Assembly (NCBI GenBank): GCA_017307855.1
Contig: JAFKGD010000017.1
Span: 1 to 64,000 of the forward strand
Direction of reading: 5' to 3'
DNA: 64,000 nucleotides
DNA from: Burkholderiales bacterium
Lineage (GTDB): Bacteria > Pseudomonadota > Gammaproteobacteria > Burkholderiales > Burkholderiaceae_C
Shown here piece after piece: positions 8,736-17,005 of this stretch. A program made the position numbers and the translations under genes. The notes beneath the pieces are model-generated. The model searched no databases, was not told the DNA's origin, and saw only the letters and a program-made list of their open reading frames with translations. The number at the start of each line of letters is the position of its first letter. Within the stretch, counting starts at the first letter, position 1.

Positions 8736-9082
8736 GCGGCCACCACCGGGATCTTCACTTCGACGCGGCCGGCGCCGTTCACGCGCACGGGATAGCACTT
8801 CAGGTCGCGCTGGCCGATTTCGTTCTTGCACTTGCCCGTGGCGATCTCGAAACGCGCTTCATGCAGCGGGCACTCGATGTGGCCGTCTTCCTGGAAGCCC
8901 TGCGACAGCAGCGCATAGGCATGCGGGCAGACGTCCTCGAGGGCATGCACCTGGTCATCCAGCAGGAACAGGCCGATCTTCTCGGCCCCCACCACCACGC
9001 CCGTGGGGAAGTCGGGATCGAGTTGATCGCGCGCGGCCACGTCGTGCCACGTGCCGCCGTCGTTTTCAGTTGCTTCGTTCAT
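8732..9082 (-). CDS. Rieske-type [2Fe-2S] ferredoxin
   Basis: 116 residues, the normal size of ferredoxin components of Rieske non-haem oxygenases. The cluster ligands are complete: C-x-H in EDVCPHAYALL and C-x-x-H in IECPLHEARFE. Such proteins shuttle electrons from a reductase to a terminal oxygenase or hydroxylase. It is the first gene of the operon, directly behind the candidate promoter/operator region. Unusually, no terminal oxygenase alpha subunit and no ferredoxin reductase is visible in the operon within this window. They may be beyond the left edge or elsewhere in the genome. Confidence 0.88.
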   Translation of the reverse strand: MNEATENDGGTWHDVAARDQLDPDFPTGVVVGAEKIGLFLLDDQVHALEDVCPHAYALLSQGFQEDGHIECPLHEARFEIATGKCKNEIGQRDLKCYPVRVNGAGRVEVKIPVVAA

Positions 9083-9115
9083 CGTGCACCTGCAGGGAGA
9101 GGGTGGGGCTGCCGG

Positions 9116-9158
9116 CGTTTCTTGTTTCAGATCAGAAACGTCGATTCATTACGGAATC
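9116..9158. promoter_or_regulatory. Candidate regulator-binding dyads upstream of the ferredoxin operon
   Basis: Two 16-bp dyads with the same spacing lie three bases apart: GTTTC-N6-GAAAC at 9124-9139 and GATTC-N6-GAATC at 9143-9158. An extra CGTTTC precedes at 9116. They are in the 289-nt gap between the divergent ferredoxin (start 9082) and oxidoreductase (start 9372) genes. Short dyads near promoters are typical targets of IclR and similar dimeric regulators, so the IclR encoded at 2649-3518 is the natural candidate. Binding is inference; the dyads are seen directly. Confidence 0.45.
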
Positions 9159-9371
9159 AGTATTCGCGACCGTCTTATGGACGTCAATGCAAGGCCCAGG
9201 TGTCTTGTAGGGTATTGGCCCCACAGTGGTGCCCAGAAGCGGCCCAGAGGCCCGAAACACCACCGCAGTGCGGGAAATCCCCTAGATGGCGCCCGCCGGC
9301 AGACGGGTGCCGGGGCTATCCTCGATGCGGTTTCCGCCCCACCTCCTACCCTCCTTCAGCGCACCGCTTTC

Positions 9372-10256
9372 ATGGCCTCCCATCACATCGGACTCGTCGG
9401 CGTCGGCCTCATGGGCCACGGCATCGCCACCAACCTGCAGAAGGGCGGCCACCGCCTGACATTGCTCGAGCACCCGGGCAACCAGCCGCTCGATGCGCTG
9501 CGCGCCGGCGGCGCACGCACGGCGGCCACGGTGCCCGAACTGGCGCGCGCCGTGGATGTGCTGCTGCTGTGCGTGACCGGCAGCCCGCAGGTCGAGGCCG
9601 TGCTGACAGGGGACGACGGCGCGCTGGCGCACCTGGCGCCCGGCAGCGTCGTCATCGATTGCTCCACCGCCATTCCGGCCTCCACCGAGCGCATGGCCGC
9701 GGCTGCACAGGTGCGCGGCCTGCACTTCCTGGACGCACCCATGACGCGCACACCGAAGGAAGCGGCCGAGGGCCGGCTCAACCTGCTGGTGGGCGGCGAC
9801 GCGGCGCTGTTCGCGCAGTGGCGGCCGCTGCTGGCGTGCTTCGCCGAGAACATCACCCACGTGGGGCCAGCGGGCAGCGGCCACCGCATGAAGCTGCTGC
9901 ACAACTATGTGTCGCTGGGCACGGTGGCGCTGCTGGCCGAGGCCGCCGCCTGTGCCCAGCGTGCGGGCATGGCGCCCGAGGTGTTCGTCGACGTGCTGGC
10001 CAAGGGCGGCGGCGCCGGCGTGGCGCTGGAGCGGCTGCGCGGCGCCATCACCACGGGCGATCCATCGGCGCTGCGCTTCGCCATGTCCAACGCGCAGAAA
10101 GATCTCACCTACTACCAGCAGATGGCCGCCGATACCGGCGCGGTCCGCGACATCGGCGCAGCGGTGCTGGACACCTACGCGCAGGCCGTGCAGGACGGCG
10201 GGGGCGACCGGCTGGTGCCCGAGCTGGTGGCGCAACTGGCGAAGCGCAACGCCTGA
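9372..10256 (+). CDS. NAD(P)-dependent oxidoreductase, 3-hydroxyisobutyrate dehydrogenase family
   Basis: 294 residues starting MASHHIGLVGVGLMGHGIA, which carries the G-x-G-x-x-G cofactor motif of beta-hydroxyacid dehydrogenases. Further family marks are the substrate-binding DCSTAIPASTERMAAAA and FLDAPMTRTPKEAAEGRL, and a C-terminal helical domain with GSGHRMKLLHNYVSLGTVAL holding the catalytic Lys. It would oxidise a 2- or 3-hydroxyacid to the oxo form, or reduce the oxo acid. It is divergent from the ferredoxin operon and convergent with the IclR gene at 10277. No good Shine-Dalgarno sequence is seen before this ATG. An upstream extension is possible but poorly conserved. Confidence 0.85.
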   Translation: MASHHIGLVGVGLMGHGIATNLQKGGHRLTLLEHPGNQPLDALRAGGARTAATVPELARAVDVLLLCVTGSPQVEAVLTGDDGALAHLAPGSVVIDCSTAIPASTERMAAAAQVRGLHFLDAPMTRTPKEAAEGRLNLLVGGDAALFAQWRPLLACFAENITHVGPAGSGHRMKLLHNYVSLGTVALLAEAAACAQRAGMAPEVFVDVLAKGGGAGVALERLRGAITTGDPSALRFAMSNAQKDLTYYQQMAADTGAVRDIGAAVLDTYAQAVQDGGGDRLVPELVAQLAKRNA

Positions 10257-10276
10257 GGCCGGACCGGGCCGGCGGA

Positions 10277-11092
10277 CTAGGAGCGAAAGCCCATGCTCCT
10301 GGAGATTTCGCTGGCCGCCGCCATGACGCGCGGGATGACCTGCTCGGCCAGCCAGGCATCGGAAAACTTCTGCACGATGGAGGTGGCGTTGATGGCCGCC
10401 ACCACTTCGCCCCTGCGATCGCGTATCGGCGCCGCGATCGAGCGCACGCCGGGGTGGAATTCTTCGTCGGTGAACACATAGCCGCGCTCGCGCGACTGCC
10501 TGAGCATCTGCCGGAACGCCTGGGGATCGGTGATGCTGCGCGCGGTACTGGCTGGCAGTTCGCCCGTGCCGATGAGCGCGTCGACCTGTTCGTCGTCCAT
10601 CGCGGACATCAGCGCACGGCCCAGCGATGTCACATGGGGGGCCACGCGCGAGCCCACGTAGATGTCGACGGCCGGCACCACCGACACGCGGGCGCTGGCG
10701 ATATACACCACCTCGCCCCGCTCCAGGATGCCCATGTGCACCGAGGCGCCCAGTTCGTTCTTCAGGCGCTCGAGCACGGGCTGCGCCAGCTCCAGCAGCG
10801 ACAGGCCGCTGAGGTAGGAGTATCCGAGGGCCATGGTGAGCGACGTCGGGCGGTAGCGCTTCGATCCCTCCTGCCGCTCCAGGTAACCCAGTTGTTCGAG
10901 CGTGTAGATGTAGCGGTAGGGCTTGGTACGGCTCCATCCGAGTTTCTGCGCGATCTCGGTGAGCGTGAGGCCACCGTGCTGGCCATCGAACGCGCGCAGC
11001 ACGGCCAGCCCCTGCGACAGCGCCTCGACCCAGGAGGCGCTGCGGTCGGCCTGCTCGGGGGTGACTTGGGATGGTCTGGTCATGTCGTTCAT
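10277..11092 (-). CDS. IclR-family regulator (PcaR/PobR-like)
   Basis: 271 residues. The N-terminal helix-turn-helix (LTEIAQKLGWSRTKPYRYIYTLEQLGYL) and the effector domain with YVGSRVAPHVTSLGRALMSA and GVRSIAAPIRDRRGEVVAAIN fit the IclR group that controls aromatic acid catabolism. It starts 1 nt beyond the stop of the NmrA-like gene, so it is probably the last cistron of the operon starting at 17005. A likely target is the palindromic region upstream of 17005. The effector is unknown; a substrate or product of the adjacent FAD hydroxylase is the simplest guess. Confidence 0.88.
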   Translation of the reverse strand: MNDMTRPSQVTPEQADRSASWVEALSQGLAVLRAFDGQHGGLTLTEIAQKLGWSRTKPYRYIYTLEQLGYLERQEGSKRYRPTSLTMALGYSYLSGLSLLELAQPVLERLKNELGASVHMGILERGEVVYIASARVSVVPAVDIYVGSRVAPHVTSLGRALMSAMDDEQVDALIGTGELPASTARSITDPQAFRQMLRQSRERGYVFTDEEFHPGVRSIAAPIRDRRGEVVAAINATSIVQKFSDAWLAEQVIPRVMAAASEISRSMGFRS

Positions 11093-12007
11093 TCAGTCAG
11101 TCGGTGGGCCAGCATCCGGCCGGGCCGGCGAAGCGGGAAGTGTAGGCACAGCCGTCGGCCGGAACGCGTGCGCATGATCAACGGCCCATTCGGCGAAGCG
11201 CCGCGGCGGCTGGCCGATGACGTCGAGAAAATCGGCCGTCAAGGCGGGGCGCTCGCGCGTCGTCTTCTCCATGTAGGCGACGAGGCGGGCGGCGACTTCC
11301 ACGGTCATGGCCGACGGGCCCCGGCTCATGCCCTCGATCGCGGCCTGCGCCGTAATCTGCCGGCACTCGATGGACTGTCCGATCGCGTGTCCGATGGCCT
11401 CGACCTGCGCCTGTATCGAGAGGGGTTGCGGTCCCGTGAGCAGGAAGGAACGGCCGCCGAACGCTCCCGGGTCGAGCATCGCCCGTGCCGCGACGTGGGC
11501 CACGTCATCTTCATGGATGGGATTGCGCAGCGACGAGGGATATGGCACCGACACGCGCGCGTGCCTGCGTATCTCATCGGCCCAGGCGAGACAGTTGGTC
11601 GCCAGGGTGTCGGGCCGCAGGACGGTGGCGTCGAACCCGGCCTGCTGAACATGGCGCTCCATGCCGCGGTGACGTTCGGCCACCGGATTGGCGGCCTCGG
11701 GCGCCACCTTGACGACCGAGGCGGACGACAGCAGCACAACGTGGCGCACACCCTGCCGCGCTGCCACTTGCAGCAGCCGCGCGTCGGGACGCGCAGGCGT
11801 GTAGAGGAACACGGCCTCCATGCCTGCGAATGCGCGCTCCATGCTGGCCAGGTCCGCGAAGTCGCCCGTGACCTGCTCGGCGTCGATCGGCAGGTCGCCG
11901 CGACGCGTGCGCGCCAGCAGGCGCAAATGGCTCGCCCGGCCCTGCAGCCGCCGCGCGAGGGCGCGGCCGATGCTGCCCGTGGCGCCGGTGACCAGACAGG
12001 CGAGCAC
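11093..12007 (-). CDS. NmrA-like NAD(P)-binding protein
   Basis: About 304 residues. The N-terminal Rossmann motif TGATGSIGRALARRL, the later VVLLSSASVVK and FDATVLRPDTLATNCLAW match atypical SDR/NmrA proteins, which act as reductases or redox sensors. There is no ATG at a suitable place; a GTG two bases after the FAD hydroxylase stop gives the protein MLACLVTGATGSIG and is my choice, with an uncertainty of one or a few codons. A longer open frame upstream overlaps the hydroxylase gene entirely and shows no conservation. The active-site Tyr-x-x-x-Lys of classical SDRs is not evident, as usual for this group. Confidence 0.75.
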   Translation of the reverse strand: MLACLVTGATGSIGRALARRLQGRASHLRLLARTRRGDLPIDAEQVTGDFADLASMERAFAGMEAVFLYTPARPDARLLQVAARQGVRHVVLLSSASVVKVAPEAANPVAERHRGMERHVQQAGFDATVLRPDTLATNCLAWADEIRRHARVSVPYPSSLRNPIHEDDVAHVAARAMLDPGAFGGRSFLLTGPQPLSIQAQVEAIGHAIGQSIECRQITAQAAIEGMSRGPSAMTVEVAARLVAYMEKTTRERPALTADFLDVIGQPPRRFAEWAVDHAHAFRPTAVPTLPASPARPDAGPPTD

Positions 12008-12009
12008 GT

Positions 12010-13554
12010 TCAGGCCCGTGCGAGAACGCGGTCGTAGGCCTGCGCCAGCGCGTCGGCCGAACGGCCACGCCACGCGACTACGCCGTCGGGCCGCACGAGC
12101 ATGGATTCGCCAGCGTCCAGCTGGATCGGCGCGACCGAATCGACCACGGTGACCTGCTGCGGCACGGCCTTGTCTTGTGCGATGGCCTGCGCCTGGCTGG
12201 CCATCCGTGCGTCCGCCGTGTACAGCTGGAAACGGGGCGCGAGCTGGTGGCGGGTGTTGATGACATCCGCGCCTGCCTGCAGCAGCGCATAAGGCACGCG
12301 CGCGCCCGGCATTCCCGTGGGTCGCGACGGATCCTCGAACGGGTCGGCGGCGGAGACCGTGGTCTGGCCCGACGACCGGACGAAGGCGCCGTCCACGCAC
12401 ATGTATCCGAACATCATCCGCGCGTGATCGATCGGCTCGCCCAGCAGCGTGCCGAGATTCTTCATGTCCCGCCGCTCCGCGAGGTTGGCGGCCTGCCAGG
12501 TGCAGACGATTTCGGCGTAGGGGCGGCGCTCGACGTCGTAGGACTCGAGCAGCGCCGGCCCGGCGATGCCTCGCAGCACGTACGCCAGCTTCCAGCCCAG
12601 ATAGAAGCCGTCCTGCATGGCGGTGTTGCCGCCTTGCCCACCGGTGGGCGGCATGACGTGCGCGGCATCTCCGGCCAGGAACACGCGCCGGCTGCTCAAT
12701 CGGTCGGCGATGCGGTGCGAGTAGTTGTAGGTGGTCTCGCCGGTGACTTCGAAGTCGATGTCATCCAGTCCCAGCAGGATGCGGATCAGGCGCCGCGTTT
12801 CTTCGGGGGTGCGGTCGGGATCGGCCGAGAAGTTGCCCACCCACTGGTTCTCGTAGTCCGTGCTCACCAGGATGCCGGAGCCGTCCGGCAGCGCCGGGTT
12901 CTTCACGTAGTGGATGGTCATCGAATTGCCGCCCGCCCAGCGGGAGAGGTCGGCATTGAAGCGCACGGCGGTGACCGACTTGAGGTGACCGACGCCGTGG
13001 TGGCCGATACCGACCTGCCCGGCGATCGCGCCGCGGATGCCGTCGCAGGCCACCACGTATTTCGCACTGATCTGGAAGGCGGCATCGGCCTGCAGGTCAC
13101 GCAGTTCGAGCGCGACACGTTCGTCGTTTTCCTCGATGCGCTCGCAGGTCCACTGGAACCGGACGTCGACGCCGAGTTCGCGGGCGCGCTGCAGCAGCGC
13201 CTCTTCGGCGCGCGCCTGGCTGGCCATGCCTGGGATTTCGGGCGAGAACCTGGAGAAGTCCGGCCGGTGCGCGATGTGGTCGTAGATCACGCGGCCGGTG
13301 AGGCTCTCGGACACCAGCGAGGTGATGGCCGGCTTGCCTGGTGGGCGGGCGGCGCGGATTGCGTCGGTGATGCCGGCCATGCGAAGCATCTCCATGCTCA
13401 CGGGATTCTGGCCCCGCGCCTTGGGCAGGATGGAGGTCGAGGCGTTGCGCTCGATCACCACCGCGCGCACGCCGTTGAGGGCAAGGAAGACCGCAGTCGA
13501 CAGGCCGGCCAGGCCCGCGCCCACGATCACGACATCGTGTGTTTCCGTTTTCAT
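12010..13554 (-). CDS. FAD-dependent aromatic hydroxylase (PheA/TfdB/MhpA family)
   Basis: 514 residues. The dinucleotide motif GAGLAGLS lies near the N-terminus, the second FAD/NAD(P)H motif is ACDGIRG, and the ribityl-binding GD motif is FLAGDAAHVMPPTGGQGGNT. The C-terminal ~110 residues resemble the thioredoxin-like tail of phenol hydroxylase-type enzymes. Family members use NAD(P)H and O2 to hydroxylate phenols or phenylpropionates ortho to an existing hydroxyl. The gene lies downstream of an ABC importer and upstream of NmrA-like and IclR genes. This suggests uptake of an aromatic acid followed by ring hydroxylation. No ring-cleavage dioxygenase is in this operon. Confidence 0.88.
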   Translation of the reverse strand: MKTETHDVVIVGAGLAGLSTAVFLALNGVRAVVIERNASTSILPKARGQNPVSMEMLRMAGITDAIRAARPPGKPAITSLVSESLTGRVIYDHIAHRPDFSRFSPEIPGMASQARAEEALLQRARELGVDVRFQWTCERIEENDERVALELRDLQADAAFQISAKYVVACDGIRGAIAGQVGIGHHGVGHLKSVTAVRFNADLSRWAGGNSMTIHYVKNPALPDGSGILVSTDYENQWVGNFSADPDRTPEETRRLIRILLGLDDIDFEVTGETTYNYSHRIADRLSSRRVFLAGDAAHVMPPTGGQGGNTAMQDGFYLGWKLAYVLRGIAGPALLESYDVERRPYAEIVCTWQAANLAERRDMKNLGTLLGEPIDHARMMFGYMCVDGAFVRSSGQTTVSAADPFEDPSRPTGMPGARVPYALLQAGADVINTRHQLAPRFQLYTADARMASQAQAIAQDKAVPQQVTVVDSVAPIQLDAGESMLVRPDGVVAWRGRSADALAQAYDRVLARA

Positions 13555-13580
13555 GAATGCTCCAGACAAGATGACAGCCG

Positions 13581-14342
13581 TCACAGGCTTACCCCGCGTT
13601 CCCAGAACACGACCCGGGTGCGCAGGTGGACGATGAGCCGGTCGGCCGCCAGGCCGAACAAACCGAGGACCACGATCACCGCGAATGCCGATGCCGTGTC
13701 GAAGTAGGACGAATAGCGCGAGATGAGGTAGCCCAGGCCCTCCGATTCGCCGATGAATTCGGTCACGCACATGACGATCAGCATGATGGGCGTGGCCACT
13801 CGCAGGCCGGTGAGCAGGTAGGGCAGCAGTGTGGGCAGAACGACCTCGCGCACCATGCCCAGCGGGCCGACTTCGTTGTTCTCGGCCAGCCACAGCAGAT
13901 TGCGCGGCACTGCGCGCGTGCCCGCATACATCTGCACGAAGATGGGAAAGAAGCACTCCAGCCCCACCTGCACGATCTTGGACGTAGCGCCGAAGCCGAA
14001 CACCAGCACCACCACCGGATAGAGCGCCAGCTTGGGAACCGGATAGAGCATCGAGATGACCGGATGCAGCGCTGCGTCGGCGTAGCGGTTGCGGGCGCAG
14101 GCAATGCCCACGGCCGCGCCTGCCAGCAACGCGATCGCCAGTCCGGCAAAGCCCTTGGACAAGGTGGAGAGCGCGTGCTCGAACAACTCGCCCGACAGAA
14201 TCAACTCCCACAGTTGCAGCAGTACATCGGTCACGCCGGGCAGCATGCGCGTGTTGCCGAGTACCGCCAGCGCCTGCCACGCCGCCACGAACAGCACGAC
14301 GCCGGCCATGCGGGTGACCATCGATCGGTCGACTCTCTTCAT
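13581..14342 (-). CDS. ABC transporter permease (second subunit)
   Basis: 253 residues from the ATG at 14340-14342, overlapping the previous permease stop as ATGA. About six hydrophobic segments are present, and the ATPase-docking loop region reads LLWLAENNEVGPLGMVREVV. It is closely built like the upstream permease (14339-15145), so the importer likely uses a heterodimeric membrane domain. Most TauC/SsuC systems encode only one permease; two different ones in tandem is the pattern of some NMT1/pyrimidine and aromatic acid importers. The FAD hydroxylase follows 26 nt later. Confidence 0.87.
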   Translation of the reverse strand: MKRVDRSMVTRMAGVVLFVAAWQALAVLGNTRMLPGVTDVLLQLWELILSGELFEHALSTLSKGFAGLAIALLAGAAVGIACARNRYADAALHPVISMLYPVPKLALYPVVVLVFGFGATSKIVQVGLECFFPIFVQMYAGTRAVPRNLLWLAENNEVGPLGMVREVVLPTLLPYLLTGLRVATPIMLIVMCVTEFIGESEGLGYLISRYSSYFDTASAFAVIVVLGLFGLAADRLIVHLRTRVVFWERGVSL

Positions 14343-15145
14343 GCGCGGCCTCCGAGTTCGGCGGCCTGGCCCCTGCACAGACGCAGCGCCATGCGCTGCA
14401 GCACGAGGTTGGACAGGAAGCCCGCCGCGGCGATGACGGCGATGTAGGCGTACATGCTGGTGTACTCGCCATGCTGATAGGACAGCATCACCATCGAGCC
14501 CAGTCCATCGGAATGTCCGACCACCTCGGTGGCCACCATCAGGATGAAGGCCACCATCAGGCTGATGCGCAGGCCCACGAGGGTGCGCGGCAGGCTGGCC
14601 GGCACGATGACCTGGGTGAAGGTGCGCAACCGGCCGATCTCGTTGTTCCGGCTCAGCCACAGGTATTTCGGGTTGATGCCCAGCGCGCCGCTCATCGCAT
14701 TGAGGTAGGCGGGGAAGAAGCAGCTCAGGGCAATGATCAGGATGCGCGAAGCATCGGTGAAACCCAGCCACACGGCCACGGCCGGGAACAGCGATATCTT
14801 GGGTATCGCGTGCACGAATGCCTGCAGCGTGTCGAGCAGATCGCGCACGGGCCGCAGAACGCCCGACAGCAGGCCCAGCACGACCCCCAGCGCCGACCCC
14901 GCCGCGAACCCGGCGTAGACGCGAAGCAGGCTTTGCCCGAGATGGCTGAACACCTCGCCGTGCGCGAAGCGATGACCGACTTCGGCCAGGATGACGGACG
15001 GCGCGACGAGGTAGTCGGGAAAGCTGCCGCTGCGCGCGCTCAGCTCCCACGCCAGCAACAGCAGCAACTGGAAGCCCAGCGTGACGTGCAGCAGATCGCC
15101 GCCGGCCGGCGTGGAGGGGGGGCGGTTGGCCATGGCGCGCTCCAC
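14339..15145 (-). CDS. ABC transporter permease (first subunit)
   Basis: 268 residues if translation starts at the GTG at 15143-15145, immediately after the ATPase stop; an ATG four codons later (15133) is the alternative. There are six predicted membrane segments with a docking loop KYLWLSRNNEIGRLRTFTQV and IVPASLPRTLVGLRISLMVA. It should pair with the permease at 13581-14342 and the ATPase at 15146-15904. The family imports nitrate/sulfonate/taurine-like or aromatic compounds; ligand specificity rests with the binding protein at 15950-17005. Confidence 0.87.
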   Translation of the reverse strand: MERAMANRPPSTPAGGDLLHVTLGFQLLLLLAWELSARSGSFPDYLVAPSVILAEVGHRFAHGEVFSHLGQSLLRVYAGFAAGSALGVVLGLLSGVLRPVRDLLDTLQAFVHAIPKISLFPAVAVWLGFTDASRILIIALSCFFPAYLNAMSGALGINPKYLWLSRNNEIGRLRTFTQVIVPASLPRTLVGLRISLMVAFILMVATEVVGHSDGLGSMVMLSYQHGEYTSMYAYIAVIAAAGFLSNLVLQRMALRLCRGQAAELGGRA

Positions 15146-15904
15146 TCAGGCCGCCGCGCCACGCCGCACCAGATCCCACAGGTGAGCGCGATATTCCAGC
15201 ACCCGGGGATCGGACTTGGTCGCCGCGGAGCGGGGGCGCGGCAGGTCGATTCGGCAGGTTTCCATCACCTGGCCCGGCTTGCCACCGAGCACGACCACGC
15301 GGTCACCGAGGAAGATGGACTCGGTGATGTCGTGCGTGATGAACACCACGGTCAGCCCGGAGGCCTGCCACATGCGCGTGAGCTCTTCCTGCATTTCCTC
15401 GCGTGTCTGTGCATCGAGCGCGCCGAAGGGCTCGTCCATCAGCAGCACTTCAGGCTCCATGGCCAGCGTGCGGGCCAGTGCGGCACGCTGGCGCATGCCC
15501 CCGGACAGCTCGTTCGGGTAGGCGCGCCCGAACTTGTGCAGTCCCACCTTGTCGAGATAGGCCGTCGCCCGGTCCAGCGCCTGCGCGCGCGGCACGCCGG
15601 TCTGCTCGATCGGCCAGGCGATGTTCTGCAGCACCGTCTTCCATGGGAACAGCGTGGCTTCCTGGAACACCATGCCCAGCTTGCGGCTGGGCCGCGAGAT
15701 CGGCTCGCCATCGAGAAGCACGCGGCCGCTGGAGGCCGTCTCGAAACCGCCCAGCATGTGCAGAAGCGTGGTCTTGCCGCAGCCGCTGGGGCCGAGGATG
15801 GTGATGAATTCGCCCTTGTCGATCTGCAGATCCACGGGGCCCAGCGCATGGACGACATGGTCGCCGCGCCTGAATTTCTTGGTGACGGACTCGATGCGGA
15901 TCAT
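15146..15904 (-). CDS. ABC transporter ATP-binding protein
   Basis: 252 residues. Walker A GPSGCGKTT, Q-loop in MVFQEATLFPWK, signature LSGGMRQRAALARTLA, Walker B VLLMDEPFGALD and switch His in VFITHDITES are all intact. The gene sits between the binding-protein gene (45 nt gap) and the first permease (stop next to the start). It belongs to the TauB/SsuB group and should power the importer of region 13581-17005. Confidence 0.9.
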   Translation of the reverse strand: MIRIESVTKKFRRGDHVVHALGPVDLQIDKGEFITILGPSGCGKTTLLHMLGGFETASSGRVLLDGEPISRPSRKLGMVFQEATLFPWKTVLQNIAWPIEQTGVPRAQALDRATAYLDKVGLHKFGRAYPNELSGGMRQRAALARTLAMEPEVLLMDEPFGALDAQTREEMQEELTRMWQASGLTVVFITHDITESIFLGDRVVVLGGKPGQVMETCRIDLPRPRSAATKSDPRVLEYRAHLWDLVRRGAAA

Positions 15905-15949
15905 CCGGTGCTCGACTGCTGGTTGCGTTGGCGGGTTCGGGGACCGGGA

Positions 15950-17005
15950 TCAGCGGGTGAGCGCGTAACCGCCCAGTGTCATGTCGGCTGCGCGGGGGTT
16001 GCGGCCGCGTGGCAGGAAGCCCGCTTCCACCATGTCCTCGACGGTGTCGTCGACGTCCTTGAGGTTGACCCTGCCGCCTTCGGCACGGCCACCGTCCGCG
16101 CCGGCGTTTGCCGCGGCCGGGGTGAGATAGCCGGCGGCGATCAGCCGCGGATAGAGCGCCTGGCGTTCGCGCGACCAGTCGGCCAGCGCCTTCTGGTAAT
16201 CGGCGCGCCAGGCGCAATAGGCCTGCGGCTGCTCGCGAACGAATTTCTGCGTGAAGAACACCAGCGTGCTCGGATGCGCCTGCTGCGTGGCCTGGATCGG
16301 CCGCATGAGCACCTCGAGGCCGCCGGCCGCGTTGCCCTTGGCGAGGAACTGCCGCGCCAGCCATGCGACATCGATCTGCCGGTTGCGCAGCGCCTGCTCC
16401 TGCGCGGGGGGCGGCATGGAGACATACGAGACGTCGTTGGGCTTGAGACCCGCGCGGCGCAACGCGCTCTTGATCCAGTACTCGCTGATCGTGTTGGGCC
16501 CGTAGAAGCCGATGCGCTTGCCCTTGAGCTGTTTCACGTCGGTCAGGCCGCTGTCCTTGAGAACGACGAAGGCACCCTGGTTGTCGCCTGCGTTGGTCTC
16601 CACCACCGAAGCCACGGCGCGGACATCGATTCCTACCCGGACCGCCGTGATCAGCGCCGTCAGGCTGATGGAGCCCGCTTCCAGCTGGCCGGCCTGCACT
16701 GCCGTCATCCGGTCGTTGGGTGCGAAGAGCTTGTGATCGAGCGTGTAGAAGCGTCCGTTGTTGGGGTACTTGTCCTTGTCCGCCCACAGCAGGGCGAGCG
16801 GCTCCTCCCCTCCGCCTGTCAGACCGTAGCGGATGGCGACCGGCGTTGCTGGCGCTTTCTGCAGATCGACCTGGCTGCACAGGTCGGCCGCCGCCTGCGC
16901 ATTCGCTGCTGACGTCACCGAGCATGCCAGCGCGATGGCCACCACGAGGACTCGCCACGGCTGCGGATGGCGTCCGCATGCATGAAAGAGATGGGACATG
17001 TTCAT
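15950..17005 (-). CDS. ABC transporter substrate-binding protein (NMT1-like)
   Basis: 351 residues starting MNMSHLFHACG; a Met two codons later is an alternative start. The signal peptide hydrophobic core (VLVVAIALACSVTSAANAQA) directs the protein to the periplasm. The mature domain carries VAIRYGLTGGGEEPLALLWA, LKGKRIGFYGPNTISEYWI and the helix-rich PPPAQEQALRNRQIDVAWLA, a type-2 binding protein pattern. It is the first gene of the operon and so probably the most strongly translated. Ligand unknown; the FAD hydroxylase downstream points to an aromatic compound (inference). Confidence 0.85.
   Translation of the reverse strand: MNMSHLFHACGRHPQPWRVLVVAIALACSVTSAANAQAAADLCSQVDLQKAPATPVAIRYGLTGGGEEPLALLWADKDKYPNNGRFYTLDHKLFAPNDRMTAVQAGQLEAGSISLTALITAVRVGIDVRAVASVVETNAGDNQGAFVVLKDSGLTDVKQLKGKRIGFYGPNTISEYWIKSALRRAGLKPNDVSYVSMPPPAQEQALRNRQIDVAWLARQFLAKGNAAGGLEVLMRPIQATQQAHPSTLVFFTQKFVREQPQAYCAWRADYQKALADWSRERQALYPRLIAAGYLTPAAANAGADGGRAEGGRVNLKDVDDTVEDMVEAGFLPRGRNPRAADMTLGGYALTR

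Noticed and set aside
13581..14472. A single long protein joining the FAD hydroxylase or permease frames with unrelated upstream residues
   Set aside because: The upstream parts are low-complexity Arg/Ala/Pro translations of neighbouring genes in another frame. The real starts are the ATGs at 13554 and 14342 (the latter in an ATGA overlap).
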